A DNA stretch of 64,000 nt from Geothrix edaphica. GTDB taxonomy: Bacteria > Acidobacteriota > Holophagae > Holophagales > Holophagaceae. The notes below the pieces were generated by a model, which had not been told where the DNA came from, ran no database searches, and saw only the letters and a list, made by a program, of their open reading frames with translations. Location: assembly GCF_030268045.1 (NCBI RefSeq), contig NZ_BSDC01000004.1, positions 1-64,000 on the forward strand. The letters are read 5' to 3'. The position numbers and the translations under genes are program-made. Below, piece by piece: positions 23,706 through 32,363 of the stretch. Numbering within the stretch: the first letter of the stretch is position 1; every line of letters starts with the position of its first letter.

Positions 23706-26327
23706 TCACAGCGCCGCGCGCAGGGCCGCGAAGGCTTCGGGCAGGCCGGCGGGGTTGGTGCCGCCTCCCTGGGCCAGGTCCTTCCTGCCGCCGCCCCGGC
23801 CGTTCAGGGCCGGCAGCATGGTCTTGAAGAGGGCGCCGGCGTCGTAGGCCAGGTCCGGTGACACCGAGACCAGGGCCGCCACCTTGTCCTCGGCGGCCTT
23901 GGAGGCCAGGACGATGATGGCGCTGGAATGCCGGGTGCGGACCTGGTCCATGAACTCGCGCAGGGCGTTGCCCTCTAGCCCTTCCACGGCGGCCGTGACC
24001 AGGGTGATGCCCTTCACCTGCTCCACCTGCTCGGCGCTGCCGCCGCCGCTGGCGGCCTTGAGCTTGGCCTCCTTGAGCTCCCGCTCCAGCTGCGCGATGC
24101 GCTGATCCTTGGCCGTCAGCAGCTCGGGCAGGGCTTCCCGGGCGGCGTTGGCCTGGCGGGACAGGCCGTGGATCATGGCCTCGTCGGCCTGGAGCAGGTC
24201 CAGGGCCATCTCGCCCGCCACGGCCTCGATGCGGCGGACGCCGGCGGCGACGGCGCCCTCGGAGACGATCTTCACCACGCCGATCTCGCCGGTGTTGGCC
24301 ACGTGGGTGCCGCCGCAGAGCTCCGTGGAGAAGCCCGGCACCTGCACCACGCGCACCACGTCGCCGTACTTCTCGCCGAAGAGGGCCATGGCCCCGGAGG
24401 CCAGGGCCTCCTCGATGTCCATCTCGTTCACGCGGGTGGGTACCGAGGCCAGGGCCTGCCGGGAGGCCAGGCGCTCGATCTCGGCGATCTGCTCGGGTTC
24501 CAGGGGCGCGAAGTGGGTGAAGTCGAAGCGCAGGCGGTTCTCATCCACCACGCTGCCCGCCTGCTTCACGTGGGTGCCGAGGACCTCGCGCAGGGCGGCA
24601 TGCAGCAGGTGGGTGGCCGTGTGGTGGGCCCGGACCCGGCGGCGGCGGATGGGGTGGACCAGGGCGTTGACTGAGGCATTCTCCAGCAGGAGGCCGGCGA
24701 CTTCGACCTTGTGCAGGTGCCGCTTCTGGGCGGGCGCCGTGCAGTCCAGCACCTCCGCATGGCCGCCCTCGAAGCGGAGCTGGCCCGTGTCGCCCACCTG
24801 GCCGCCGGACTGGGCGTAGAAGGGGGTGCGGTCCAGCAGGACGTAGCCTTCGCCTGAGAGCTGCTTCACCCGGCGGTGTGCCGCGTCGAAGAGGGCCACC
24901 ACGTGGGCCTGGCCTTCGAGGTGGTCGTAGCCCGTGAAGGTGGTGGGCGGCAGGTCCGCCAGCACGGCCAGGTCGCCCGCCAGGCGCAGGTCGTGGGCCT
25001 TCATGGCGGCCCGGGCGCGGGTGCGCTGGGCGTTCAGCTCCTGCTGGAAGCCCTCCAGGTCGGCGGCGATGCCCCGCTCCCGGCACCAGTCCTCCACCAG
25101 ATCCACGGGGAAGCCATAGGTGTCGTAGAGGCGGAAGATGTCCGAGCCCGCGAGGCGCCCCTGGGAGACGTCGCTGGCCTCCAGCACCTTCAGGCCCGTG
25201 GACAGGGTCTGGCTGAACTGGCGCTCCTCGCGGTGGAGGGACTTCTGGATGCGCGGCAGCTCGCCCAGCAGCTCGGGGTACTGGTCGCCCATGGCCTGGG
25301 CCACGGCCGGGGCCAGATCCGCGAAGAAGAGGCCCTCGATGCCCAGCTTGCGGCCGAAGCGCAGGGCCCGGCGCACGATCTTGCGCAGCACGTAGCCGCG
25401 GCCCTCGTTGCTGGGCACCACGCCGTCGAAGCACATGAACGTGGCGGCACGGATGTGGTCCGCGATCACCTGGGAGGCCGTGCGGTTCGTGTGCTCCCGG
25501 CGGTCCTCCGGCTTGACCTTGGCGGCCTTCCAGATGGCCTCGAAGATGGGCTCGAAGAGGTCGATCTCGTAGTTGGTGTCCACGCCCTGGAGGATGCTCG
25601 CCGTGCGCTCCAGGCCCATGCCCGTGTCGATGCTGGGCCGGGGCAGCGGCGTGAGGACGCCCTTGGCGTCGCGCTCGTACTGCATGAAGACCAGGTTCCA
25701 GATCTCCATGACACGGTCGCCCTCGCCGTTGGGTGTGGCATCGCCGGGAAGGTGGGCGCCGCGGTCGTAGTGCATCTCGGAGCAGGGCCCACAGGGGCCC
25801 GTGTCGCCCATCTGCCAGAAGTTGTCCTTCTTGCCGAAGCGCATGATGCGGTCGGGCCGCACGCCGGCGGCCTTCCACAGCTCCTCGGCCTCGGTGTCGG
25901 CGGGCACCCCGTCGGCGCCCTCGAAGACCGTGACCCAGAGATGCGCGGGATCCAGCCCGAGGTTGCCCTGGTCCACGGGGCCCGTGACGAATTCCCAGGC
26001 GAAGCGGATGGCGTCGGCCTTGAAGTAGTCGCCGAAGCTGAAGTTGCCGAGCATCTCGAAGAAGGTGTGGTGGCGGGCCGTGAAGCCCACCTGGTCCAGG
26101 TCGTTGTGCTTGCCGCCGGCCCGCAGGCACTTCTGGCTGGTGGTGGCGCGGCTGTAGTCGCGCTTCTCCTTGCCCAGGAAGACATCCTTGAACTGGATCA
26201 TGCCCGAGTTCGTCCACATCACCGTGGGATCGTCCGCCGGCCCGATGACCGCGCTGGAAGCCACCCGCCGGTGCCCCTGGCGCTCGAAGTACTGCAGGAA
26301 TCGCTGGCGGAGTTCAGAAGTCTTCAT
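23706..26327 (-). CDS. alaS: Alanine--tRNA ligase
   Basis: 873 aa from ATG 26327 (MKTSELRQRFLQYF); an upstream in-frame TTG would add only four residues. Class II core (MWTNSGMIQFKDVFLG, ATTSQKCLRAGGKHNDLD), editing domain with HHTATHLLHAAL and the zinc Cys in LCGGTHVANTGEIG, and C-terminal DHHA1/C-Ala region ending GRGGGRKDLAQGGG. Full length. It follows purH on the same strand after a palindromic repeat, and a dCache kinase follows 62 bp later. Confidence 0.97.
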   Translation of the reverse strand: MKTSELRQRFLQYFERQGHRRVASSAVIGPADDPTVMWTNSGMIQFKDVFLGKEKRDYSRATTSQKCLRAGGKHNDLDQVGFTARHHTFFEMLGNFSFGDYFKADAIRFAWEFVTGPVDQGNLGLDPAHLWVTVFEGADGVPADTEAEELWKAAGVRPDRIMRFGKKDNFWQMGDTGPCGPCSEMHYDRGAHLPGDATPNGEGDRVMEIWNLVFMQYERDAKGVLTPLPRPSIDTGMGLERTASILQGVDTNYEIDLFEPIFEAIWKAAKVKPEDRREHTNRTASQVIADHIRAATFMCFDGVVPSNEGRGYVLRKIVRRALRFGRKLGIEGLFFADLAPAVAQAMGDQYPELLGELPRIQKSLHREERQFSQTLSTGLKVLEASDVSQGRLAGSDIFRLYDTYGFPVDLVEDWCRERGIAADLEGFQQELNAQRTRARAAMKAHDLRLAGDLAVLADLPPTTFTGYDHLEGQAHVVALFDAAHRRVKQLSGEGYVLLDRTPFYAQSGGQVGDTGQLRFEGGHAEVLDCTAPAQKRHLHKVEVAGLLLENASVNALVHPIRRRRVRAHHTATHLLHAALREVLGTHVKQAGSVVDENRLRFDFTHFAPLEPEQIAEIERLASRQALASVPTRVNEMDIEEALASGAMALFGEKYGDVVRVVQVPGFSTELCGGTHVANTGEIGVVKIVSEGAVAAGVRRIEAVAGEMALDLLQADEAMIHGLSRQANAAREALPELLTAKDQRIAQLERELKEAKLKAASGGGSAEQVEQVKGITLVTAAVEGLEGNALREFMDQVRTRHSSAIIVLASKAAEDKVAALVSVSPDLAYDAGALFKTMLPALNGRGGGRKDLAQGGGTNPAGLPEAFAALRAAL

Positions 26328-26351
26328 GGGTGTGTCCAAAAAGAAAAAACG

Positions 26352-26449
26352 CTCGCAGAGAAAGGACGAGAAAGCAGAGGTGCGCAGAGATTGCCGTATT
26401 CAAGAGCATGTCTCGGCGGCCCTCCGCCATCTCTGCGATCCTCTGCGAG
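26352..26449. repeat. CGCAGAG-type palindromic intergenic element
   Basis: Two nested inverted arms in the purH-alaS gap: ctcgcagag (26352-26360) with ctctgcgag (26441-26449), and cgcagagat (26383-26391) with atctctgcg (26429-26437). Further gcagagg and cctctgcg units lie between. The sequence is A/G- versus C/T-biased and unlike the flanking genes. Similar CGCAGAG-rich dispersed repeats occur between genes in various bacteria (from memory); whether this is one needs a genome search. Confidence 0.6.
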
Positions 26450-26458
26450 TGTAGTTCC

Positions 26459-28003
26459 TCAATGTCTGAAGTGACGCATGCCGGTGAAGAAGAGCCAGAC
26501 ACCGAGTTTCTGGGCGGCGGCGATGACTTCGTTGTCGCGGAGGCTGCCGCCGGGCTCTACGAAAGCCGTGACGCCGTGGCTGGCGGCCAGCTCGAGGCCG
26601 TCGGCGAAGGGGAAGAAGGCGTCGCTGCCCAGCACCGAGCCGCGGGCACGGGTGCCGGCCTTGCGGCAGGCGATCTCCACAGAATCCACGCGGCTCATCT
26701 GGCCGGCGCCGATGCCCACGGTGGCGCCGTCCTTCACCAACACGATGGCGTTGGACTTCACGGCCTTGGCCACCCGCTGGGCCAGCATCAGGTCCTCCGC
26801 CCGGGGCTTGGTGCCGGGGCCCGTGGCCTTCACCTCCCAGTCCTCGAAGGGCACGAAGCCGTCATCCGCCCGCTGGACCAGGTAGCCGCCGCCGATGGAG
26901 CGGGCGTCCAGGCCCTCGGCACTCTGGGGCCAGTGGTCCGGCGTCTGGAGGATGCGGAGCTGCTTCTTCGCAGCGAAGACCTCCAGGGCCTCCCCGGTGA
27001 AGGCGGGGGCCAGGATCACCTCCCAGAAGTTCTGGGCCATGACCCGGGCCACTTCGACGCCCACGGGCCGGTTGAAGGCCACGATGCCGCCGAAGGCGCT
27101 GACGGGATCGCCCGCCTGGGCGCGCATGAAGGCCTCCAGCGCATGGGGGCCCTGCCCCACGCCGCAGGGGTTGTTGTGCTTGACGATGACGCAGGCGGGG
27201 GCCGGGAACTGCCAGACCAGGCGGGCGCAGGCATCGGCATCCAGCAGGTTGTTGAAGCTGAGCTCCTTGCCCTGGTGCTGCTGGCAGGCGGCCATGCCCT
27301 CCACCTTGCGGCCGGGTTCGACGAAGAAGGCGGCGGCCTGGTGGGGGTTCTCGCCGTAGCGCAGGCCCTGCTTCTGCACGAGGTTCAGGCAGAGGTGGTG
27401 CGGCAGCTCCGAGGACTTGCCTGCGGCCAGTTCCCGCTCCATCCAGCCGGAGATGGCGGCGTCATAGGCGGCGGTGCGCCGGAAGGCCTCCAGGGCGCAG
27501 CGGCGTCGGTCCTCCAGGCCCCAGGCGCCGGCCCTGAGCTTGTCGAGGAAGGCCCCGTACTGATCCGGGTCCGTCAGCACCGTCACCGAAGCGTGGTTCT
27601 TCGAGGCGCTGCGGATCATGCTGGGGCCGCCGATGTCGATCTGCTCGATGGCCTCGGCGGGGGTCACGCCCTCCCGGGCGATGGTGGCCTCGAAGGGATA
27701 GAGGTTGATCACCACCAGGTCGATGGGGTCGATGCCCTGGGCCTTGGCGTCCTTCGCGTGTTCCGGCAGGTCGCGCCGGTAGAGGAGGCCGCCGTGGATG
27801 CGGGGATGCAGGGTCTTCACCCGGCCGTCGAAGCACTCGGGGGCGCCCGTGTAGGCCGCCACCTCCTGGGCCTCCAGCTTCGCCTCCTGCAGGGCGCGCA
27901 AGGTCCCGCCCGTGGCCAGGAGCCGCCAGCCCAGGGCCAGCAGGCCTTCCGCCAGGGGGATGAGTTCCGTCTTGTCGTACACCGAGATCAATGCCGTCGG
28001 CAT
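26459..28003 (-). CDS. purH: Bifunctional AICAR transformylase / IMP cyclohydrolase
   Basis: 514 aa, catalysing the last two steps of IMP synthesis. The N-terminal MGS-like cyclohydrolase domain (about 1-150) has SVYDKTELIPLAEGL, LLATGGTL and VKTLHPRIHGGLLYRRD. The C-terminal AICARFT domain has LRYGENPHQAAAF, KHNNPCGVG and SDAFFPFADG. ATG 28003 follows aggggg (8 nt away); frames upstream of it do not match the family. No ZTP riboswitch could be recognised in its leader. Confidence 0.97.
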   Translation of the reverse strand: MPTALISVYDKTELIPLAEGLLALGWRLLATGGTLRALQEAKLEAQEVAAYTGAPECFDGRVKTLHPRIHGGLLYRRDLPEHAKDAKAQGIDPIDLVVINLYPFEATIAREGVTPAEAIEQIDIGGPSMIRSASKNHASVTVLTDPDQYGAFLDKLRAGAWGLEDRRRCALEAFRRTAAYDAAISGWMERELAAGKSSELPHHLCLNLVQKQGLRYGENPHQAAAFFVEPGRKVEGMAACQQHQGKELSFNNLLDADACARLVWQFPAPACVIVKHNNPCGVGQGPHALEAFMRAQAGDPVSAFGGIVAFNRPVGVEVARVMAQNFWEVILAPAFTGEALEVFAAKKQLRILQTPDHWPQSAEGLDARSIGGGYLVQRADDGFVPFEDWEVKATGPGTKPRAEDLMLAQRVAKAVKSNAIVLVKDGATVGIGAGQMSRVDSVEIACRKAGTRARGSVLGSDAFFPFADGLELAASHGVTAFVEPGGSLRDNEVIAAAQKLGVWLFFTGMRHFRH

Positions 28004-28288
28004 GTCCGCCCCCTGAACCCTTGATTTTTCCATGCCCTGGACCCTTTCGGAAGGGTCGGATGTCCCCGGTGCAAAACCGGCGGGGAGCCTGGAGTGGCCG
28101 GCGGGCCCGCGGACGCCGACGGCCAGCCTGAATGTGATCCCCGCCACAGGGGGCCGGGACCCGCCGGATCTGGCGGATTCCCCGGGTTTCAGGCCCCTGG
28201 GTGGAGGAGGCGCCGCCGGAAGGGACGGGGCTGCCCACCTTTACCTCCAGGGCCCCAAGCCCCATCCTGGAAGGCCTGGAGTGGGCCC
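28004..28288. other. Divergent purH-nuoG intergenic region
   Basis: 285 bp between divergent starts, about 70% GC, no gene supported. Visible structures: gaccctt/aagggtc (about 28039-28056) just upstream of purH, and ccccggtgcaaaaccggcgggg near 28060-28082. Both could be leader hairpins of the purH mRNA (minus strand). A promoter could not be assigned with confidence for either gene. Confidence 0.5.
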
Positions 28289-29737
28289 ATGCCGACGATC
28301 AAGATCAACGATGTCGAACTGAGCGTGACCCCCGGCACGCTGGTGCTGGATGCCTGCCGCACCGTGGGCATCGACATCCCGCACTACTGCTACCACCCGG
28401 CGCTGACGCCCGTGGCCACCTGCCGCATGTGCCTCGTGGAGATCAAGGGCCAGCCCAAGCTCGCCACCAGCTGCACGACGACCGTTCCACCCGCGCCCAA
28501 GGACAACCCCGACGCGGTGGTGATGGAGGTATTCACCAACACGCCCGCCGTGGCCGACGCCCGGGCCGGCGTGATGGAGTTCCTGCTCATCAACCACCCG
28601 CTGGATTGCCCCATCTGCGACCAGGCCGGCGAGTGCAAGCTCCAGGACTACTCCTACAATTACGGGAGCGGCGACTCCCGCATGGCCGAGGTGAAGCGCC
28701 GCTACCGCTACGAGGACCTGGGCGCCAAGATCGTCATCGACAAGAACCGCTGCATCCACTGCACCCGCTGCGTCCGGTTCACCCGCGAGATCAGCGGCGG
28801 CGGCGAGCTTATCGTGGCCAACCGCGGCTCGCGCCTGGAGGTCACCACCTACACGGGCAAGTCCCTGGACCAGAACCCCTACGCGGGCAACGTGGTGGAT
28901 CTCTGCCCCGTGGGCGCCCTCACGAGCCGCGACTTCCGCTTCCGCAAGCGGGTCTGGTACCTCAAGAACACGCCCTCCATCAGCCGCCACTCGGCCCTGG
29001 GCAACCCCATCTGGATCGACCACGAGGGGAACCAGATCCACCGCTTCCGCCCCCGGCCCCTGGAGGGCAAGGAGACCACGCACTTCATCAGCGACGCGGA
29101 GCGCCACGCCTACGTGCAGTACAACCGCTCGGGCCAGGCCCCGGTCCCCACCTTGAAGGGCGCCCCGGCCAGCCTGGAGGCCATCCGCGAGGCGCTGCAG
29201 TCGGCGGGCCCCGCGGCCGTCATCGGCCAGGGCACCTTCGGCTGCGACACGGCCCAGCGGCTGGGCGAGCTGGCCGCCTCGCCAGACCTGCGCTTCGGCA
29301 GCGGCGACAAGACCATCCCCGTGGTGCTGCCCAAGTACCAGACCAGCGCCGACGGCATCCTCAACCGGCGCGGCTTCACGGAGCGGGGCTTCCGCTTCGG
29401 CGTCCTGGAGGAGCTGCTGGCCAAGGCGCAGAAGGGCGAGGTCAAGGCCGTCGTGCTGCTGCACGATGCCGCCTTCACCAGCGCGAAGGAAGCGGAGCTG
29501 CTGGGCCAGATCCTCAAGGCCGCGGCCTTCAGCCTGGCCTTCGAAGCCGAAGCCTCGGACCTGGGCCGCGCCGCCACGGCCTGGCTGCCCATCACCAACT
29601 ACGCCGAAGAGAGCGACTTCATCATCAACCACGAGGGCGAGCTCCGCCGCTACCAGAAGGCCCTGCAGGCGCCCAAGGGCGTCCGCACCGTCCCCGCCTG
29701 GGTGAAGGAACTGGCCGTCGTACCCGCAGCCGTCTAG
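28289..29737 (+). CDS. nuoG: NADH-quinone oxidoreductase subunit G, short form
   Basis: 482 aa, against roughly 700-900 in typical NuoG. Seen: an N-terminal 2Fe-2S ferredoxin domain (PHYCYHPALTPVATCRMCLV, later SC), the His-Cys segment HPLDCPICDQAGECKLQD, and a 4Fe-4S module (NRCIHCTRCVRFTREI ... DLCPVGAL). The molybdopterin-like remainder is shortened and lacks the extra Cys cluster (TPSISRHSALGNPI in its place). ATG 28289 with ggag upstream. No other nuo gene is in the window, so it is an orphan, or serves a dehydrogenase encoded elsewhere. Confidence 0.85.
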   Translation: MPTIKINDVELSVTPGTLVLDACRTVGIDIPHYCYHPALTPVATCRMCLVEIKGQPKLATSCTTTVPPAPKDNPDAVVMEVFTNTPAVADARAGVMEFLLINHPLDCPICDQAGECKLQDYSYNYGSGDSRMAEVKRRYRYEDLGAKIVIDKNRCIHCTRCVRFTREISGGGELIVANRGSRLEVTTYTGKSLDQNPYAGNVVDLCPVGALTSRDFRFRKRVWYLKNTPSISRHSALGNPIWIDHEGNQIHRFRPRPLEGKETTHFISDAERHAYVQYNRSGQAPVPTLKGAPASLEAIREALQSAGPAAVIGQGTFGCDTAQRLGELAASPDLRFGSGDKTIPVVLPKYQTSADGILNRRGFTERGFRFGVLEELLAKAQKGEVKAVVLLHDAAFTSAKEAELLGQILKAAAFSLAFEAEASDLGRAATAWLPITNYAEESDFIINHEGELRRYQKALQAPKGVRTVPAWVKELAVVPAAV

Positions 29738-29755
29738 CGGAGAGGGGAGGGACCC

Positions 29756-30532
29756 ATGTTCCTCCACGACGCGCTGACCCGAGGGCTGGTGCGCTACCTC
29801 ACGGCCGAGCTGCCGAGCTACCAGCGGCGGGTGCCCAACGACGTGGACCGGCTCCGGGCGGGGCTCCGCCCCGGGGACGTGGTGCTGGTGGAGGGCAAGT
29901 CCCGCATCAGCCGCATGATCATGACCCTCAGCCAGAGTTCCTGGAGCCACGCGGGCATGTACATCGGCGACGCCCTGCTGCGCTGGGGCGGGCCCCATGC
30001 GGAGGAGGCCCTGGAGGCCTTCGGCATCGAGGCGGCGCACCTGGTCCTGGAGAGCGACATGGCCGAGGGCGTGCGCGTGAAGCCCGTGGCGTGGTACGCG
30101 GACCACAACCTGCGCGTCTGCCGCCCCCAGGGCCTCTCCACCGGGGACCTGGAGGAGGTCGTCGCGGAGATGCTGCGGCACCTGGGGCTGCGCTACGACC
30201 GGCGGAACATCTTCGACCTGGGGCGCTACCTCACCCCTGTCCAGCTGCTGCCCGCCCGCTGGCGGCGGCGGCCCCTGTACCTGGGCAGCTCCAGCAGCCG
30301 CGAGGTCATCTGCTCGGCCCTCATCGCCAAGGCCTTCTACCGGGTGGGCTTCCCCGTGCAGCCCCTGGTCAACGATGCCGCCGACCCGGGCCCGCATGCC
30401 GTGATCGCCCGCCACCCGAGCTACATCATGCCCAGGGACTTCGACCTCAGCGCCAACTTCGAGGTGCTCAAGGTCAACCTGGCCCCACCCAAGAAAGCGG
30501 GCGCCTGGGGGCGCCCGCTTCCCGAGGGTTGA
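29756..30532 (+). CDS. YiiX/YebB-like permuted papain-fold hydrolase
   Basis: 258 aa. The block SQSSWSHAGMYIGD carries the conserved His, and SSSREVICSALIAKAFYRVG the conserved Cys, in the order typical of circularly permuted NlpC/P60 (LRAT/YiiX-like) enzymes; the start RAGLRPGDVVLVEG fits as well. No signal peptide. Substrate unknown: members cleave amide or ester bonds in cell wall or lipids. Strong SD gaggggaggg. It follows nuoG by 18 bp. Its last codons hold a hairpin that serves the convergent lipoprotein gene. Confidence 0.8.
   Translation: MFLHDALTRGLVRYLTAELPSYQRRVPNDVDRLRAGLRPGDVVLVEGKSRISRMIMTLSQSSWSHAGMYIGDALLRWGGPHAEEALEAFGIEAAHLVLESDMAEGVRVKPVAWYADHNLRVCRPQGLSTGDLEEVVAEMLRHLGLRYDRRNIFDLGRYLTPVQLLPARWRRRPLYLGSSSSREVICSALIAKAFYRVGFPVQPLVNDAADPGPHAVIARHPSYIMPRDFDLSANFEVLKVNLAPPKKAGAWGRPLPEG
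30494..30520 (-). terminator. Terminator of the lipoprotein gene, inside the convergent CDS
   Basis: Perfect 11-bp stem aagcgggcgcc (30495-30505) and ggcgcccgctt (30510-30520), four-base loop. Read on the minus strand it ends in ctttcttgg, so it fits the minus-strand lipoprotein gene (stop at 30543), although it lies within the last codons of the plus-strand YiiX-like gene. Confidence 0.75.
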
Positions 30533-30542
30533 AGCCCGGAGC

Positions 30543-31295
30543 CTACTTCTTCACCACCTTGGCGTCCTCGACGAGGACCGCGTAGGAGTAGCCGGAGCCG
30601 AAGTCCTTGTCCGTGCGCACCACGCCCGTGACGGTGACGGTGTCGCCCTTGGCGGCCCCGTCGTTGCTGGTGACAGTGATGTCGTTGGTGCCGGCCTTGG
30701 CGTCCCCGCTGCCGTCCTGCAGGTGCAGCCAGTTCTTGCCCATGATGCCGGCGTTGTACTTCACGACCTTGCCGCGGACGGTGACGGTCTTCCCCTTGAG
30801 GCTGCCCTTCTGGGCCCATACTTCGGCCACGGTGCGGGCGTCGGCCCCGGTGGCCTTCTCGACCTTGCCCACTTCCACGGCCGCGGCGGGCTGCCCGGCG
30901 GAGGTGTGGGGATCGGCGGCTGGCGCGGTGGCGGGGCCACTGCCGGCCAGGGTGCCGAAGTAGATCTCGGGGAAGGTCCGCTTCAGGGTCTTGGACTCGA
31001 AGTCCCGCATGATCATGGCGCCGGTCACCGTGACCTCCGCGCCCTTCTCGACCTTGGTCTCGGGCACGGCGGCCCAGACCTCGCCCTGGGCGGTCTGGAT
31101 CCGCAGGTAGGAGTAGGGCGTGGCGGCGACGCGCTCCATCAGCTTGCCGGTGACGGACAGGCCTGCGGCGGGTGCTGCGGCCGGGGCGGCAGCCTGGCCC
31201 TGGATGGGGGCGGCGACCACGGGGGCCTGGGACTTGTTGGAATTGCAGCCGACGATGGCCGAGGCGATGAGCAGGACGGGAAGGGCGCCGCGCAT
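30543..31295 (-). CDS. Lipoprotein with OB-fold (NrfJ-related) domains
   Basis: 250 aa. Lipobox ASAIVGC right after a hydrophobic signal (about 3-19), so likely membrane-anchored on the periplasmic side. An Ala/Pro-rich linker leads to two similar beta-rich units: about 45-110 (VTGKLMERVAATPYSYLRI ... VTVTGAMIM) and about 165-245 (VRGKVVKYNAGIMGKNWLHL ... VTVTGVVRTDKDFG). The second resembles the OB-type domain of NrfJ-related proteins near cytochrome c systems. Start chosen at ATG 31295 with aaggag 8 nt upstream. Function unknown. Confidence 0.7.
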   Translation of the reverse strand: MRGALPVLLIASAIVGCNSNKSQAPVVAAPIQGQAAAPAAAPAAGLSVTGKLMERVAATPYSYLRIQTAQGEVWAAVPETKVEKGAEVTVTGAMIMRDFESKTLKRTFPEIYFGTLAGSGPATAPAADPHTSAGQPAAAVEVGKVEKATGADARTVAEVWAQKGSLKGKTVTVRGKVVKYNAGIMGKNWLHLQDGSGDAKAGTNDITVTSNDGAAKGDTVTVTGVVRTDKDFGSGYSYAVLVEDAKVVKK

Positions 31296-31398
31296 GGATG
31301 GGACTCCTTGTAGGGACCGGGAAGAGGCCACGGGACCCTGAAGCTTAAGGCCAAAGGCCTATGACCGTCGACAAAGGCCCCATCGTGGTGGTATTTCC

Positions 31399-32355
31399 CT
31401 AGGGCCGGGGGCCGGGGGCCCGCGCGGGGTCGTCCCAGAAGGGGTAGAAGCAGTACCACTGGCTGGGCTGCTCGCGGATGAGGGCCTCAAGGTCGGCCAC
31501 GTAGGCGCGCATCCCGGTCTCGATGGCCGCCATCCGCTCGCCGCGGCCGCCCTGGACGCGGATGGGCTCGCTGAACCGGGCATGGAAGCGGCGGTCCGCG
31601 TCGGTGTAGAAGAAGCTGGTGACGATGGGGGCGCCGGTCATGGCTGCCAGCTCCCAGGGCCCGCGGGGGAAGGGCACGTCCCGGCCGAAGAAGGGCATGG
31701 TCACGCCGTTCAGGCTGAAGTCCCGGTCCCCCTGCATGCCCACCAGGCGACCCTCCCGGAGGAGCTTCACCAGGGGCAGGGTGGAGAAGCCCACGCCGTC
31801 CACCGGGAGGCCCACCACGCCCCCCTGGGCCCGCAGGCGCTCCCGCAGGCGCTCCACCGCCTCGAAGCGGTCGGGCTTGTAGACCGCGTGGACCTTCAGG
31901 TTCCGGGCCCGCAGCAGCAGGCCGCCCAGCTCGTAGTTGCCGGCATGGGCGGTGAGGAGGATGACCCCCCGGCCCTCGGCCATGGCCGCGTCCATGTGCT
32001 CCAGACCTTCGATGGTCGCGAACTGGGCCAGGGCCTCCTCCACGGGTCGCTGGCCGTACCAGAAGAAGTCCACCCAGGCCCGGGCGTGCTGGCGCACCAT
32101 CTCCCGGGCGGTGCGGTCCACGTCGGGGTGGGATTCCCGCAGGCCCAGCACCCGGGCCGTGTTGCCGAGGATGGCCGCCAGGTACCTGGGTCGGAGGGTC
32201 ATGAAGGCGTCGGCCACCTGGTCCGCGATCTCGTGGGCCCGCTCCCGCCGGGCGAAGGACCTCGCGGCGAAGAAGAAGAGCGGGAACAGCGATCCGAAGA
32301 CGGCCCCGTAGACGAGGCCGAGGAGCCTGGAGTCGGACTGCATGCGATCCTGCAT
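31399..32355 (-). CDS. Lipid A biosynthesis (LpxL/HtrB-type) acyltransferase
   Basis: 318 aa from ATG 32355 (aggag 5 nt upstream). N-terminal membrane helix (LGLVYGAVFGSLFPLFFF). The acyltransferase core shows LLTAHAGNYELGG, the HX4-5(D/E) catalytic signature of this family, then VYKPDRFEAVERLR and MQGDRDFSLNGV. These inner-membrane enzymes add secondary acyl chains to lipid A. Last gene of an EF-P/rsgA/acyltransferase operon; the gap to rsgA is 8 bp. Confidence 0.88.
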   Translation of the reverse strand: MQDRMQSDSRLLGLVYGAVFGSLFPLFFFAARSFARRERAHEIADQVADAFMTLRPRYLAAILGNTARVLGLRESHPDVDRTAREMVRQHARAWVDFFWYGQRPVEEALAQFATIEGLEHMDAAMAEGRGVILLTAHAGNYELGGLLLRARNLKVHAVYKPDRFEAVERLRERLRAQGGVVGLPVDGVGFSTLPLVKLLREGRLVGMQGDRDFSLNGVTMPFFGRDVPFPRGPWELAAMTGAPIVTSFFYTDADRRFHARFSEPIRVQGGRGERMAAIETGMRAYVADLEALIREQPSQWYCFYPFWDDPARAPGPRP

Positions 32356-32363
32356 CCCGACTC

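Noticed and set aside
28004-28150. ZTP, cobalamin or other riboswitch upstream of purH
   Set aside because: ggtgcaaaaccgg looked suggestive on the plus strand, but the order of conserved ZTP or B12-box elements is not present on the strand needed for purH.
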